In this document: positions 9,315 through 17,668 of the stretch, piece after piece | Layout of the letters: each line of letters starts with the position of its first letter | Position numbering within the stretch: position 1 is the stretch's first letter | Assembly: GCF_046365375.1 (NCBI RefSeq) | Contig: NZ_JBKEIT010000004.1 | Coordinates: forward strand, 248,001-312,000 | Origin: Butyricimonas muris | GTDB taxonomy: Bacteria > Bacteroidota > Bacteroidia > Bacteroidales > Marinifilaceae | DNA: 64,000 bases | Direction of reading: 5' to 3' | Notes under the pieces: model-generated | What the model was told of the DNA's origin: nothing | The model's database searches: none | Seen by the model: only the letters and a program-made list of their open reading frames with translations | Translations under genes and position numbers: made by a program

Positions 9315-10535
9315 ATGAATTACGGGAATTTAATAATTATAGCCCTTCGGGCTTTGAGTAATAATAAATTACGTGGGTTCTTGACGATGTTGGGTATCAT
9401 TATCGGGGTGAGCTCGGTAATTTCGATGCTTGCCATCGGTGAAGGCTCGAAGTATAGTATAGAGAAACAAATAGAAGAACTGGGGGCTAACATGGTGGTT
9501 ATCAACCCGACGAATGCCATGGTGGGAGGAATCCGCCAGAACGGCGTGATCGTTCAGACTTTAAAGTTGGAAGATTACCGGGCAATCGTTTCGGAAGTTC
9601 CTTATTTGGAAAACTGTTCTCCTTACGTGACGAAATCCGGGCAAGCCATTTACGGGGCGAGTAACACGCCGACCTCGATTTACGGGATCAACGAGGATTA
9701 CATGGATATTCGCCGCTTGACGGTCAACCGGGGGGAAATGTTTAGTGATCAGGACATGAAGAATGCCGCCAAAGTGTGCGTGGTGGGGCAGACGATCGTG
9801 GATAACCTGTTCAAGAACGGGGAAGAGCCTCTCGGGCAGATTATCCGCTTTGATAAAGTGCCTTTTCGTATTGTTGGTGTTTTGGCTCCTAAAGGTTATA
9901 ATTCCATGGGGCGGGATCAGGATGATATCATCGTGGCTCCTTTCACGACAATACAGAAAAGATTGTTGGCAATCCCTTACATGCACGGTATTTACGTTTC
10001 CGTGATTGACGAGCGATACACGAACAAGATGATACAGGAAATCACGGGAGTATTGCGACAGACGCATCGTATTCCCGTGGGGCAGGAGGATGATTTCACC
10101 GTTCGTTCGCTGGAAGAGATGAGTAAGGTACTGACGATGGCGACCAAGGTTTTAACTATTCTTTTGGCTTGTATCGGGGGAATCTCCTTGCTTGTCGGTG
10201 GCATCGGAATCATGAATATCATGTATGTTTCGGTCACGGAACGTACTCGTGAAATCGGTTTACGAATGTCTATCGGTGCCAAGGGGCGGCATATCTTGTT
10301 CCAGTTCTTGATAGAGTCAATTATTATCAGTGTTTCGGGTGGAATTATCGGCGTGGGGTTGGGGATCGGTGTATCATTGGTATTGCGTTCCCTGTTGGGA
10401 TGGCCGGTATCCGTGTTATTGTACTCAGTGGTGATTTCGTTTATCGTTTGTACGTTCACGGGTGTTTTCTTCGGTTGGTATCCCGCCCGCAAGGCATCCC
10501 GGTTGAACCCGATAGATGCTATTCGTTACGAGTGA
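9315..10535 (+). CDS. MacB/FtsX-type ABC transporter permease
   Basis: 406 residues. One N-terminal helix (LRGFLTMLGIIIGVSSVISM) precedes a ~220-residue periplasmic MacB core domain. Three C-terminal helices of the FtsX domain follow (GISLLVGGIGIMNIMYVSVTER..., ending with WYPARKASRLNPIDAIRYE). This is the standard MacB permease layout and length. It is the membrane partner of the ATPase at 8460 and of the adaptor and TolC proteins upstream. Confidence 0.93.
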   Translation: MNYGNLIIIALRALSNNKLRGFLTMLGIIIGVSSVISMLAIGEGSKYSIEKQIEELGANMVVINPTNAMVGGIRQNGVIVQTLKLEDYRAIVSEVPYLENCSPYVTKSGQAIYGASNTPTSIYGINEDYMDIRRLTVNRGEMFSDQDMKNAAKVCVVGQTIVDNLFKNGEEPLGQIIRFDKVPFRIVGVLAPKGYNSMGRDQDDIIVAPFTTIQKRLLAIPYMHGIYVSVIDERYTNKMIQEITGVLRQTHRIPVGQEDDFTVRSLEEMSKVLTMATKVLTILLACIGGISLLVGGIGIMNIMYVSVTERTREIGLRMSIGAKGRHILFQFLIESIIISVSGGIIGVGLGIGVSLVLRSLLGWPVSVLLYSVVISFIVCTFTGVFFGWYPARKASRLNPIDAIRYE

Positions 10536-10557
10536 TTCATGTTATAAATTTAAAGTG

Positions 10558-10944
10558 ATGGAAAATATACCTTTTTTAGGAACCGCTATCGCGAGCATGA
10601 CGCTGGCACTCGTGTTTTACTCGATTGGTACATGGGCGGAACGAGTGCAAAACGAGTTACGATTGTGGCATATTGTCTTTTTCCTGTTGGGATTGACTGC
10701 CGATACGTTCGGTACGACAATAATGTCCGATATCGCCGGAGAGGCGGGGAATGAAAATATCCTGCATAGTGTAACCGGATTATTTGCTTTAATTTTGATG
10801 GCAATCCATGCGGGATGGGCAATCTTGACTTACTGGAAAGGAAGCCAAAAAGCTAAACAGAATTTCAGTAGATTTAGTGTTCTTGTTTGGGCGTTTTGGC
10901 TGATCCCTTACGTGTTAGGGATTGTGCTGGGTATGAAGCATTAA
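10558..10944 (+). CDS. HsmA/TIGR03987-like small membrane protein
   Basis: 128 residues from ATG 10558, with about four hydrophobic helices and little else. The patterns SIGTWAERVQ, LGLTADTFGT and HAGWAILTYW resemble the TIGR03987/HsmA family of four-helix membrane proteins, whose role is poorly defined. It starts 22 bases after the MacB permease and could be co-transcribed with it. The family assignment is from memory of its motifs and is less secure than the neighbours. Confidence 0.65.
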   Translation: MENIPFLGTAIASMTLALVFYSIGTWAERVQNELRLWHIVFFLLGLTADTFGTTIMSDIAGEAGNENILHSVTGLFALILMAIHAGWAILTYWKGSQKAKQNFSRFSVLVWAFWLIPYVLGIVLGMKH

Positions 10945-11360
10945 TAGGGAGAATGTTACTTATCCCGAGCATAATCGCAGTATACTGGGAGCTTATATGC
11001 TAATATCCCGGTTGGTTTTAGGGATATTTTTGATGAAAATTCCAGTATAAGTTTACTTAGGTTTCCGGTAAACTTTTTTTTAGGCACGGTGAGTATGCGA
11101 TAAGAGTCCGTTGAGATAAGGGAGTAATAAGGGAACAAAGACGTTTCACCTTCGATACAAAGACGTTTCAAAGACGTTCACGAGCGGCTTTGCACCGGCT
11201 TTGAAGCGGTTTTGTACCGGTTTTAATCCCTTTCTTTAACAGTATTACTTCGGATTTTCTCTAGAAAAAGTTTACTACTGTAAACCAAAGTAAACCGATG
11301 GTAGAAAATGATAATCGTATAACATTGAAAATACAACTAATTGACTGAATAGCTAAGTGT
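10945..11360. other. 416-base noncoding region with an 11-bp-period array
   Basis: No convincing gene. The region contains a repeated ACAAAGACGTTTCA unit (near 11138-11172) and an array of four 11-bp units (11185-11228). Imperfect GTTTAC/GTAAAC motifs lie on both sides of the array. Its left neighbour is transcribed rightward and its right neighbour leftward, so it lies between convergent genes. Confidence 0.5.
11185..11228. repeat. Four-unit 11-bp periodic repeat (CGGYTTTGNAN)
   Basis: Four head-to-tail units of exactly 11 bp: CGGCTTTGCAC, CGGCTTTGAAG, CGGTTTTGTAC and CGGTTTTAATC. The unit is not a multiple of three, so it is unlikely to encode protein repeats. A closely similar four-unit array lies at 31511-31554. 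Confidence 0.7.
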
Positions 11361-11391
11361 CAAAAGAGACTGCCCATTTTTGGACAGCCTC
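11361..11391 (-). terminator. Rho-independent terminator of the pilus/HU operon
   Basis: On the minus strand a stem of GAGGCTGTCC paired with GGGCAGTCTC (one mismatch, small AAAAAT loop) is followed by TTTTG. It lies just beyond the stop codon of the HU-family gene, which marks that gene as the last of the minus-strand operon. Confidence 0.8.
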
Positions 11392-11405
11392 GTGGTTGGT
11401 TGCAT

Positions 11406-11666
11406 TTATTTGTCGGGGAAGGTGGGTCTGAATTTGATCACCTTGCGTGATTCCAGTTGTTCCCGTTCTTTGGTATAAAGATTATATGTAACGCGAGGGG
11501 GGAGTTCATACGAGAAGAACGCCCCGAATCCCATTAACGTTATTCGTTGTCCTGTTTGCAGAGCTTCGGTGATGCAATCTATCGTGGCTTGCACCGCTTT
11601 CAGTGCCTCGCCCTTCGAGAGCCCGGTTCGGTCTGCTACTAATAATGAAAGTTCTCGTTTATTCAT
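11406..11666 (-). CDS. HU/IHF-family DNA-binding protein
   Basis: 86 residues, the usual HU length. The N-terminus MNKRELSLLVADRTGLSKGE and the GFGAF motif after the helical half are typical of HU. The beta-arm region (PPRVTYNLYTKEREQLE) departs from the usual RNPRTG sequence, so DNA-binding specificity may differ from housekeeping HU. It starts 21 bases after the 971-residue pilus protein, with no promoter evident, and is followed by a terminator. It therefore appears to be the last gene of the pilus operon. Members of this family bend DNA and assist site-specific recombination, which is notable because an inversion-like switch lies at the head of the same operon. Confidence 0.85.
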   Translation of the reverse strand: MNKRELSLLVADRTGLSKGEALKAVQATIDCITEALQTGQRITLMGFGAFFSYELPPRVTYNLYTKEREQLESRKVIKFRPTFPDK

Positions 11667-11687
11667 ATCTTGTTTTTCTATATCGAA

Positions 11688-14603
11688 TTATTTTGAAGAT
11701 TTATCTCTTACGCATCGTACTCCCCCTGTTTCGTTGGAATTATTAATCAGGAATAGCATTTCTGCCGCAGACGTAACAGAGAAACCATGCCGATAGCCCC
11801 CTGTCGGGTTCATGGAAAAGCGGGTTCTTGACATGTGATTACTCCATTCCCAACCGCCATCATTTTTTACACGTGACAGCATAAGAGCTAGTTCTCGTTG
11901 ATTTGGTACACGCCAACCGGGTGGACAAGGTGACTTGCCGGAGTTGACGGCATCACGGATTTCAATCCAATTGGCACTCTTGCTTAGTAACAAGTGTGAG
12001 CCCGGGTTTACTTCAAAATTCCACCATGGTAAGTTGTCTGCCTGCCGTTCGTGGTGTTCGGGCAGTTCTTCTTCCTGCGAGTAAGCACGGATGGATTTTT
12101 CGTCTAGGTACTCGAGGGAGAGTACATGGGTGGTGGCGTCGTATGTGGCAAAATCTTGGGGTATTGTTGTGGCATCATCCGGAGCAATACCGAGATTACG
12201 TACACAGCGGTAATTAAATGTTTTACTTTTGTTATAGGAAGTTACTGTATTCATCTCACCGATAGAGGAGCCTTCGGAAGACCATAGTACGGTGGGGTTG
12301 TCCCAGTATTCATAACGGGGGAACCAGTCTGAACCTATATTTACACTGTAACGTCCCGGTACGGTGCTGCTGACATACCAGTCTTCAATCCACGTGGAGC
12401 CTTTGAAAAGGCGGGCGTCGGCGTCAAATGAATTTTCTCCGATCCAAAGGTCTGTCAATTGATCGATGGCAGCTAAGTACCAGCGTACTTCATCGGCATC
12501 AATTTCCCCGTCTCCGTCTAGATCCCGATTTCGTTGCATGCAATTGTAGCGGGCGTAATTGTATGCTGTTTTCATTTCATTGGTTGTCGGTTCAATATAA
12601 GTATCCCAACGGGGATTTGTACTTGTATTCCATAATTTTGTAGTATTGGAACGACCGTTTCGAGAATCATTATAGGTGGGTGTGGGTTTCTCTGAATTGG
12701 CGGTTTTTTCCTTCCAGAACGGGCATTTATCTGTTTCCTGTACACATTCTGTTCCCCATGCCGTTTGCAACCCTTCGCCTGCCGAGATGTTATACATCGT
12801 TTGAATGGATTTTTGCCGGAACGAAGTAACGGCGACGTGCCTCACGCTTTCCCCGTCCGGGCTGTATCTCGTGTTGGAGAGGATATTCATGATTCGTTCC
12901 GGTTGATTGACAAATTTTTTCCATAAAGTTGTGCTGTTGTCTCCTGTTTCCGGGTTTTGTGTGTAATAATTTTCCTCGATAAAAGCCGTGAATGTAATTT
13001 TAAACCCTCCGTCGAAAAGAGTTCCCTTGTTACTGTTATTGTTTGCAATATATATTTCTTTGTTTCTTTTTAGAATCCGTACAAGTTGAGCCACGTTTAT
13101 AAGTTTGGCGTTTGTTATTTGACAATCCAAAGCCTCGATTTCCTCGTCTGTATAGCTTTTCGCATCTCCGGGGTATTTTTGGAATTTGGTATCATAACCG
13201 GAACCATTTTTGGTGTTAAGTAAAAACTTGATCCATTTGTAGTCTTGAGGATTTTGCTCCGGCATCCCTTCGCTGAAAGCGGTTTTTACATACCACGTTA
13301 AACTCGGGTCTATTTGTGCTTGAGTGAAAGTAATGCATCTCGTTTCATAATGGGCATCTAAGTTAATGATATTGTCGGCAATAGTAATCTCGCCTTCTGC
13401 ACCGGGTTGGTTCTCTTTTCCATCGTTAACTTCAACAATGATACTTTCGGCACTGTTGATGGTAACCGTGTACGTGTAATGTACATTGCGGTTGGTGTTA
13501 AAATCCTCGGCGCCATTCACGAACCCCAAGTGTATCGTGTACACGACATTCGCGGAAACTTCTTGTATTTCACCATATTTGTACGTGATGTTTCCTTTTA
13601 GTATCACATACGTGGAGTTGGGGTCAGCGTATTCGTATGCCCCGTTGGTTACGGTTTGTCCGGGTTTGCCGTCCGTCACGGGGTTCTTGAGTTGTTTTTC
13701 CCGGTAATTATATTGTTCCTCCGGGGTCAGAGGGGTGCCGTCCTCTGTCATTGTTGGAATGGATTTGATGGGTGATTTGCGATTTTCTGCCACGTAAAAA
13801 GAAAAGGTCTTCCCAAAATTGTCACCTTCACCCTCGTAGTTTGCCCACGATGTTTCGAAATAGTCCGTGTCAGCGCCTTCTGGATCGGATGCATTGGGTA
13901 GTAAATAGACCTTTTTGGAGGCTTTGACAACTTTCCATTCCGTGGGAGTGAAGGTGATTCCTTTTTTGGTTTGGATGTTGAACGTGATTTTGGCATCGAC
14001 GCGTTTCAGAATGATATTGCCGCTTATTTCGCCCCCGACGGGGATGTCCACTTTTTTAGGATTCCCGGATGCATCTTCGTGGGTGCCACTCATGAGAAAG
14101 GCTGTTCCCCGGGCAATCGTTTCTTGTTGCAAAGAGGCTGTTAGTGCTTGTAATTCCTCCAGATTACTTATCTCGTCCAACACGGCGGGGGTGATATCTC
14201 TCATGGCGTTAGTTGAAACGTTAGCGATATTCGCGATTGCCCAAATCGTTTTCCCGCTTCCGGATACGGTTTCGATAGTAACTTTGCCGCTCGTGAGTGT
14301 GTTGTTGATGTCATCCTTTTCCATTTTATCCTGTAAGTTCCCGTATTCGAAAAATTGGCTTTTAGACAGAGAACCATCGGCATTAAAAATGAAAACGTAC
14401 AGGTTGTTCACCTTGTGTTCATCTTTGACGGGCGAGGTTGCTCTGGATAGTTGTGACGAGTTAGCTACCCCGAAGTTTAAATTTACTTTGGTAGGTTGCC
14501 CCTCGATGACTTGTGCGTTTTTTTCCAATATATCGTCTGAACAACCGGTTAGGAAAAGAATACCGGCATACGCTAGATATATTAAATGGTAGATGGTTTT
14601 CAT
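11688..14603 (-). CDS. Large pilus-associated lipoprotein, candidate tip adhesin
   Basis: 971 residues with a lipoprotein signal (GILFLTGC). The first ~400 residues look like a fimbrillin-type fold (SRATSPVKDEHKVNNLYVFIFNADG). A long middle follows, with an aspartate-rich DLDGDGEIDADEVRWYL stretch resembling an EF-hand/dockerin calcium loop. The C-terminal ~120 residues contain CPPGWRVPNQRELALM and end ETGGVRCVRD, like the FISUMP/DUF1566 lectin-like module. In the Mfa/Fim systems of Porphyromonas, large accessory proteins encoded after the pilin sit at the pilus tip; this gene has the same position and size class. The adhesin role is inferred, and the host ligand is unknown. Confidence 0.7.
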   Translation of the reverse strand: MKTIYHLIYLAYAGILFLTGCSDDILEKNAQVIEGQPTKVNLNFGVANSSQLSRATSPVKDEHKVNNLYVFIFNADGSLSKSQFFEYGNLQDKMEKDDINNTLTSGKVTIETVSGSGKTIWAIANIANVSTNAMRDITPAVLDEISNLEELQALTASLQQETIARGTAFLMSGTHEDASGNPKKVDIPVGGEISGNIILKRVDAKITFNIQTKKGITFTPTEWKVVKASKKVYLLPNASDPEGADTDYFETSWANYEGEGDNFGKTFSFYVAENRKSPIKSIPTMTEDGTPLTPEEQYNYREKQLKNPVTDGKPGQTVTNGAYEYADPNSTYVILKGNITYKYGEIQEVSANVVYTIHLGFVNGAEDFNTNRNVHYTYTVTINSAESIIVEVNDGKENQPGAEGEITIADNIINLDAHYETRCITFTQAQIDPSLTWYVKTAFSEGMPEQNPQDYKWIKFLLNTKNGSGYDTKFQKYPGDAKSYTDEEIEALDCQITNAKLINVAQLVRILKRNKEIYIANNNSNKGTLFDGGFKITFTAFIEENYYTQNPETGDNSTTLWKKFVNQPERIMNILSNTRYSPDGESVRHVAVTSFRQKSIQTMYNISAGEGLQTAWGTECVQETDKCPFWKEKTANSEKPTPTYNDSRNGRSNTTKLWNTSTNPRWDTYIEPTTNEMKTAYNYARYNCMQRNRDLDGDGEIDADEVRWYLAAIDQLTDLWIGENSFDADARLFKGSTWIEDWYVSSTVPGRYSVNIGSDWFPRYEYWDNPTVLWSSEGSSIGEMNTVTSYNKSKTFNYRCVRNLGIAPDDATTIPQDFATYDATTHVLSLEYLDEKSIRAYSQEEELPEHHERQADNLPWWNFEVNPGSHLLLSKSANWIEIRDAVNSGKSPCPPGWRVPNQRELALMLSRVKNDGGWEWSNHMSRTRFSMNPTGGYRHGFSVTSAAEMLFLINNSNETGGVRCVRDKSSK

Positions 14604-14618
14604 GGTTATATATTTTAT

Positions 14619-15536
14619 TTAATCAAACGGGGGAATCGTTACAGGGGTGTTTGTCCAATCGTCAACAATGTATGAAAGTCCTACATTGCTAGGGGTAATC
14701 GTCATTTTTATATTTACCTGCGTGTTGCGGGTTATTGATGTCAGGTTTAACGGAAGCGGTTCGTAGGTGTATCCGTCGACAACGATGGCCACCGTGTATG
14801 CATCGGTATCCGTGCCGGTATTCTCGTAAATATATACCGTTTTCATGAATGAGGTTCCGGCTTGAACGACTTGATTTATATTATTCATGTTTAATGGATG
14901 ATAATTCAGATCTGCCGGTCGTGATTCTTGGGGGAATAAAAATGTTTTATCCGGTACGAACGTCCCCAGTTTGATTTGTTCGAGCGTGATGTCTTTGTCG
15001 CTCTTGTTCGTGAACATGAAATTTAACTTGACAACGGAACGGATGATGGAGAAATTTAATTCTTGCCCGTTAGTCCGTATCGATTGATTCAAGAATTGTT
15101 GTGCGATGGGGAATGGTGGCTCAATGATTCCGTTTGCGGTTGTCATGACGTGTCGAGTCAGTAGGTCGAACGATGGTGTTTGCCCGACATTGTAGGGTGT
15201 CCAATCCGTAATCCCTGATTTATCGGCATTGGCGATGATATAGAAATCCGCATTTCCCACGGGTACATCGAATATTGTGAACGTGCGGGAGGAGAGTGAG
15301 GCATTGTAGCTTAGTTCGGGATAATATTCATTTTTTACGACCGTGCCGTTTTGAGCGATGATTACACGGATGGATTGAATACCTTCACCCGAATCGGTGT
15401 CGTAAGTTTCGCTAACGGAACGCGTGTTGAATGTCAACACCACGGAAACCTTTTCTTCTTCTTGTGCCTTGTCTTTGATGCAGGATGTCAGCAAAAGAAT
15501 AAACGCGAATATGATGAAGTTGAATCTGTTTTTCAT
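14619..15536 (-). CDS. Fimbrillin-like lipoprotein (accessory pilus subunit)
   Basis: 305 residues with a lipobox (LLLTSC). The beta-rich sequence contains the fimbrillin-type features VSVVLTFNTRS, IQSIRVIIAQNGTVV and DVPVGNADFYIIAN. It lies 15 bases upstream of the large candidate adhesin and 19 bases after the FimB-like gene, so it is co-transcribed. Likely an accessory subunit assembled as a lipoprotein precursor, as in type V pili. The exact position in the pilus cannot be read from sequence. Confidence 0.7.
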   Translation of the reverse strand: MKNRFNFIIFAFILLLTSCIKDKAQEEEKVSVVLTFNTRSVSETYDTDSGEGIQSIRVIIAQNGTVVKNEYYPELSYNASLSSRTFTIFDVPVGNADFYIIANADKSGITDWTPYNVGQTPSFDLLTRHVMTTANGIIEPPFPIAQQFLNQSIRTNGQELNFSIIRSVVKLNFMFTNKSDKDITLEQIKLGTFVPDKTFLFPQESRPADLNYHPLNMNNINQVVQAGTSFMKTVYIYENTGTDTDAYTVAIVVDGYTYEPLPLNLTSITRNTQVNIKMTITPSNVGLSYIVDDWTNTPVTIPPFD

Positions 15537-15555
15537 AACAAGTTCTTCTATATGA

Positions 15556-16452
15556 TTAATGGAAATCTGGTGTCACGTCATTGATATACCACTCGGGCAA
15601 GCGGATTTCCACTTGCAATGGAGTGAATTCAATAAGGAGCGGGAGCAGGGCTTCCTGTTTGTAAATATCCACTTTAGGATTTTCACGCAGGAATTCCGCA
15701 ATGCTTTTGGAGGCAATGACGTTGCCCTCTCGGTTCAGAACTTCTATTACCATTGCACATCCACCTTTGTACCTGAATATGTTTAAGTCTGTTGATTGCA
15801 TGACGTGAGTGTTTTCATCGAACACGAATTCCGGGTGATGGGCGCATAATTCTCCGCACGATTCGTTGGTGAAGTTCGTGTGTGGATAGACGTTTTTTAG
15901 CACGACGGAAACGGACGGATTAGCTGCACGTCCCGTTCCGGCGTATCCCACTCCCCGGACTTCCACGGATACTTTCAGGTGGGAACTTTTGAATTCTACC
16001 GTGTGGTCTGACCAACGGTCTTTAAGTACCTCGATGACATGGCAGCCCATGTAAAGGGGGTCTTGACCGGGCACTTTATCTTTGTCTTGGTTGGGGTGCA
16101 TTGCCATGATATTTTGCAATGAACCGCATTGAATATCTTTTATTGTTGTGCGTTCACCCGCGTTGCCTACCGCGACGAGGTGGTATTGACCGGACGGTAA
16201 GTTTAGTTTGGTTCCTTGATGTTTTTTTAGGGTACTTTGATTTAATACTTTGGTGGTTACCAAGTGGTGGTCGGCATCGAAAACATACAGGTCAACCTTG
16301 TTGATTTTAGTATGAAATATATCTTCTTGACCATCCCCTTTATATATAAAGGTAAGGCGTGTTTTCTCGCAATCATCAAGATCTTCTTTTATGCAGCTTG
16401 TATTCACACTGATAATTAATAGAAGCAGTAATATTTTCTCAAAACGTTTCAT
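15556..16452 (-). CDS. FimB/Mfa2-family pilus subunit
   Basis: 298 residues with a lipobox (SVNTSC). The sequence has the FimB/Mfa2 signature: acidic start after the cysteine (CIKEDLDDCEKTRLTFIYKG), DIFHTKINKVDLYVFDADHHLV, and a C-terminal PLLIEFTPLQVEIRLPEW strand. In Porphyromonas, FimB and Mfa2 are outer-membrane anchors that limit pilus length. A strong hairpin with a T-run separates this gene from the major pilin upstream, which would lower its expression relative to the pilin. Confidence 0.85.
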   Translation of the reverse strand: MKRFEKILLLLLIISVNTSCIKEDLDDCEKTRLTFIYKGDGQEDIFHTKINKVDLYVFDADHHLVTTKVLNQSTLKKHQGTKLNLPSGQYHLVAVGNAGERTTIKDIQCGSLQNIMAMHPNQDKDKVPGQDPLYMGCHVIEVLKDRWSDHTVEFKSSHLKVSVEVRGVGYAGTGRAANPSVSVVLKNVYPHTNFTNESCGELCAHHPEFVFDENTHVMQSTDLNIFRYKGGCAMVIEVLNREGNVIASKSIAEFLRENPKVDIYKQEALLPLLIEFTPLQVEIRLPEWYINDVTPDFH

Positions 16453-16481
16453 CTTGTTGTACTGTATGTATGTAAAATTTG

Positions 16482-16516
16482 AAAAAGGAACGCCCCTTCG
16501 CCTCGTGGGGCGTTCC
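16482..16516 (-). terminator. Intra-operon terminator/attenuator after the major pilin
   Basis: A perfect 10-bp stem (GGAACGCCCC/GGGGCGTTCC) is followed on the minus strand by TTTTTC. This is a canonical intrinsic terminator placed between the pilin stop codon and the FimB-like gene. Partial read-through would give more pilin than anchor and tip subunits. Confidence 0.8.
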
Positions 16517-16519
16517 CGG

Positions 16520-16546
16520 GAGTATCTTTGGCGTGTGGTGCCGAAG
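16520..16546 (-). other. Second hairpin downstream of the pilin gene
   Basis: TATCTTTGGC pairs with GCCGAAGATA (a single G-T wobble) around a GTGTG/GT loop, just before the intrinsic terminator. It may stabilise the 3' end of the pilin message. Confidence 0.45.
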
Positions 16547-16557
16547 ATATTAGTGTC

Positions 16558-17628
16558 TTATTTCCATTCAACGGTTACATCCTGGATAACCCAAGGTTCA
16601 ACCACAATCGTGGCGTTAACCGCGATTAAGGTATTACCGGTGATATCTCCGGTGATATTTTCATCTGTTACTTCTAATTTGGTGATTCGATATAGCTTCC
16701 CGGCTTCGAATTTGAAATTTTCTTCTCCGTTATATTTCGAAACTACGGCAAAACGAATCGGTGAGCATGTGCCTGTTTTTAAGGTTGCCTCGGTAAAGGC
16801 TAATGTGATGATTGGTTTGTTGTTGTCTGCATTTACAAAGAAGTTGTATGCATAGCATTTTTCTGTTGTAGGGAAGGTGGCGCCAAAAATTGTTGCAGGT
16901 GTTTCTAAAAAGTCTCCCATGGACAATACTTCGGCTGCGGCTAAAACAGTTTCCGCATCATCTGATTCAATGACTTGTGAGTTACTCGCTGTTACGGTGT
17001 TATTCGCTAATGCTCCATTTTCGCAGTATCCATTCAGGAAAATTCCGGCGAAATTAAGAGTGGCATATTTGGAAGTTTCCGTTGTTGCCGGTTGGGTGGG
17101 ATTTTCTGTTTGCATTAGTTTGATCCCGGATGCTTCAATACGGGCCACGATGGGTTTAACGGTAACTGTTGTTTTGTAGAGGTCATATTGAAGAGTTTCT
17201 CCCGGTTTTGTTGTTACATTGGCAGGTGTTAGTGTTGTTGAAGAGCCGTAGCAAGTAACATTTGTTTCTTTGGCGGTTTCCGCCGTGGCGGTGGAGTTAT
17301 AGGCGGAGTTGTTATTGATGATAACTTCCACTCCGGTACAGCTTGTCGGTACATCAAAGAACGTGAACTTATTGGCATCCACAACGCTTGTGAAAGTTTT
17401 TTCGATATCTGTTCCCAATAACTTCACGTAAATGTGAGAGGGGGTAATTGCTAATGTCCCTCCATGCTCTCCGGTCGTGGGAGTCTGTTCAGCTCTCGAC
17501 AATTCGGGATTTACGATGTTTAAAGAGATTGCTTTCAGACCGCTGGGAGTGGCTTCTTCTTTGTCATTGTTGCAGGCAAATAGTCCTAGACTGGCAACTG
17601 CGATTAATAAGTACTTGTTTAATTTCAT
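16558..17628 (-). CDS. Mfa1/FimA-like major pilin lipoprotein
   Basis: 356 residues with a lipobox (SLGLFAC). The mature start is acidic (CNNDKEEATP) and an arginine occurs at ELSRAEQ, about residue 45. In type V pilins an arginine-specific protease cuts at this region to free the strand-exchange groove. The rest is beta-rich (FTFFDVPTSCTGVEVIINN, VVEPWVIQDVTVEW at the end), as in fimbrillins. Its place after DUF3575 and DUF3868 genes and before FimB is the standard order. The following terminator supports high, separate expression as the main structural subunit. Which protease processes it here is unknown. Confidence 0.8.
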   Translation of the reverse strand: MKLNKYLLIAVASLGLFACNNDKEEATPSGLKAISLNIVNPELSRAEQTPTTGEHGGTLAITPSHIYVKLLGTDIEKTFTSVVDANKFTFFDVPTSCTGVEVIINNNSAYNSTATAETAKETNVTCYGSSTTLTPANVTTKPGETLQYDLYKTTVTVKPIVARIEASGIKLMQTENPTQPATTETSKYATLNFAGIFLNGYCENGALANNTVTASNSQVIESDDAETVLAAAEVLSMGDFLETPATIFGATFPTTEKCYAYNFFVNADNNKPIITLAFTEATLKTGTCSPIRFAVVSKYNGEENFKFEAGKLYRITKLEVTDENITGDITGNTLIAVNATIVVEPWVIQDVTVEWK

Positions 17629-17668
17629 AATCTAAAAATTTAATGTAATTTGATGTCAATTCAATCTT

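Noticed and set aside
13915..14592. 225-codon plus-strand frame inside the large pilus lipoprotein gene
   Set aside because: The minus-strand frame has a lipobox and operon context; the plus frame is low-complexity hydrophobic sequence caused by codon composition.
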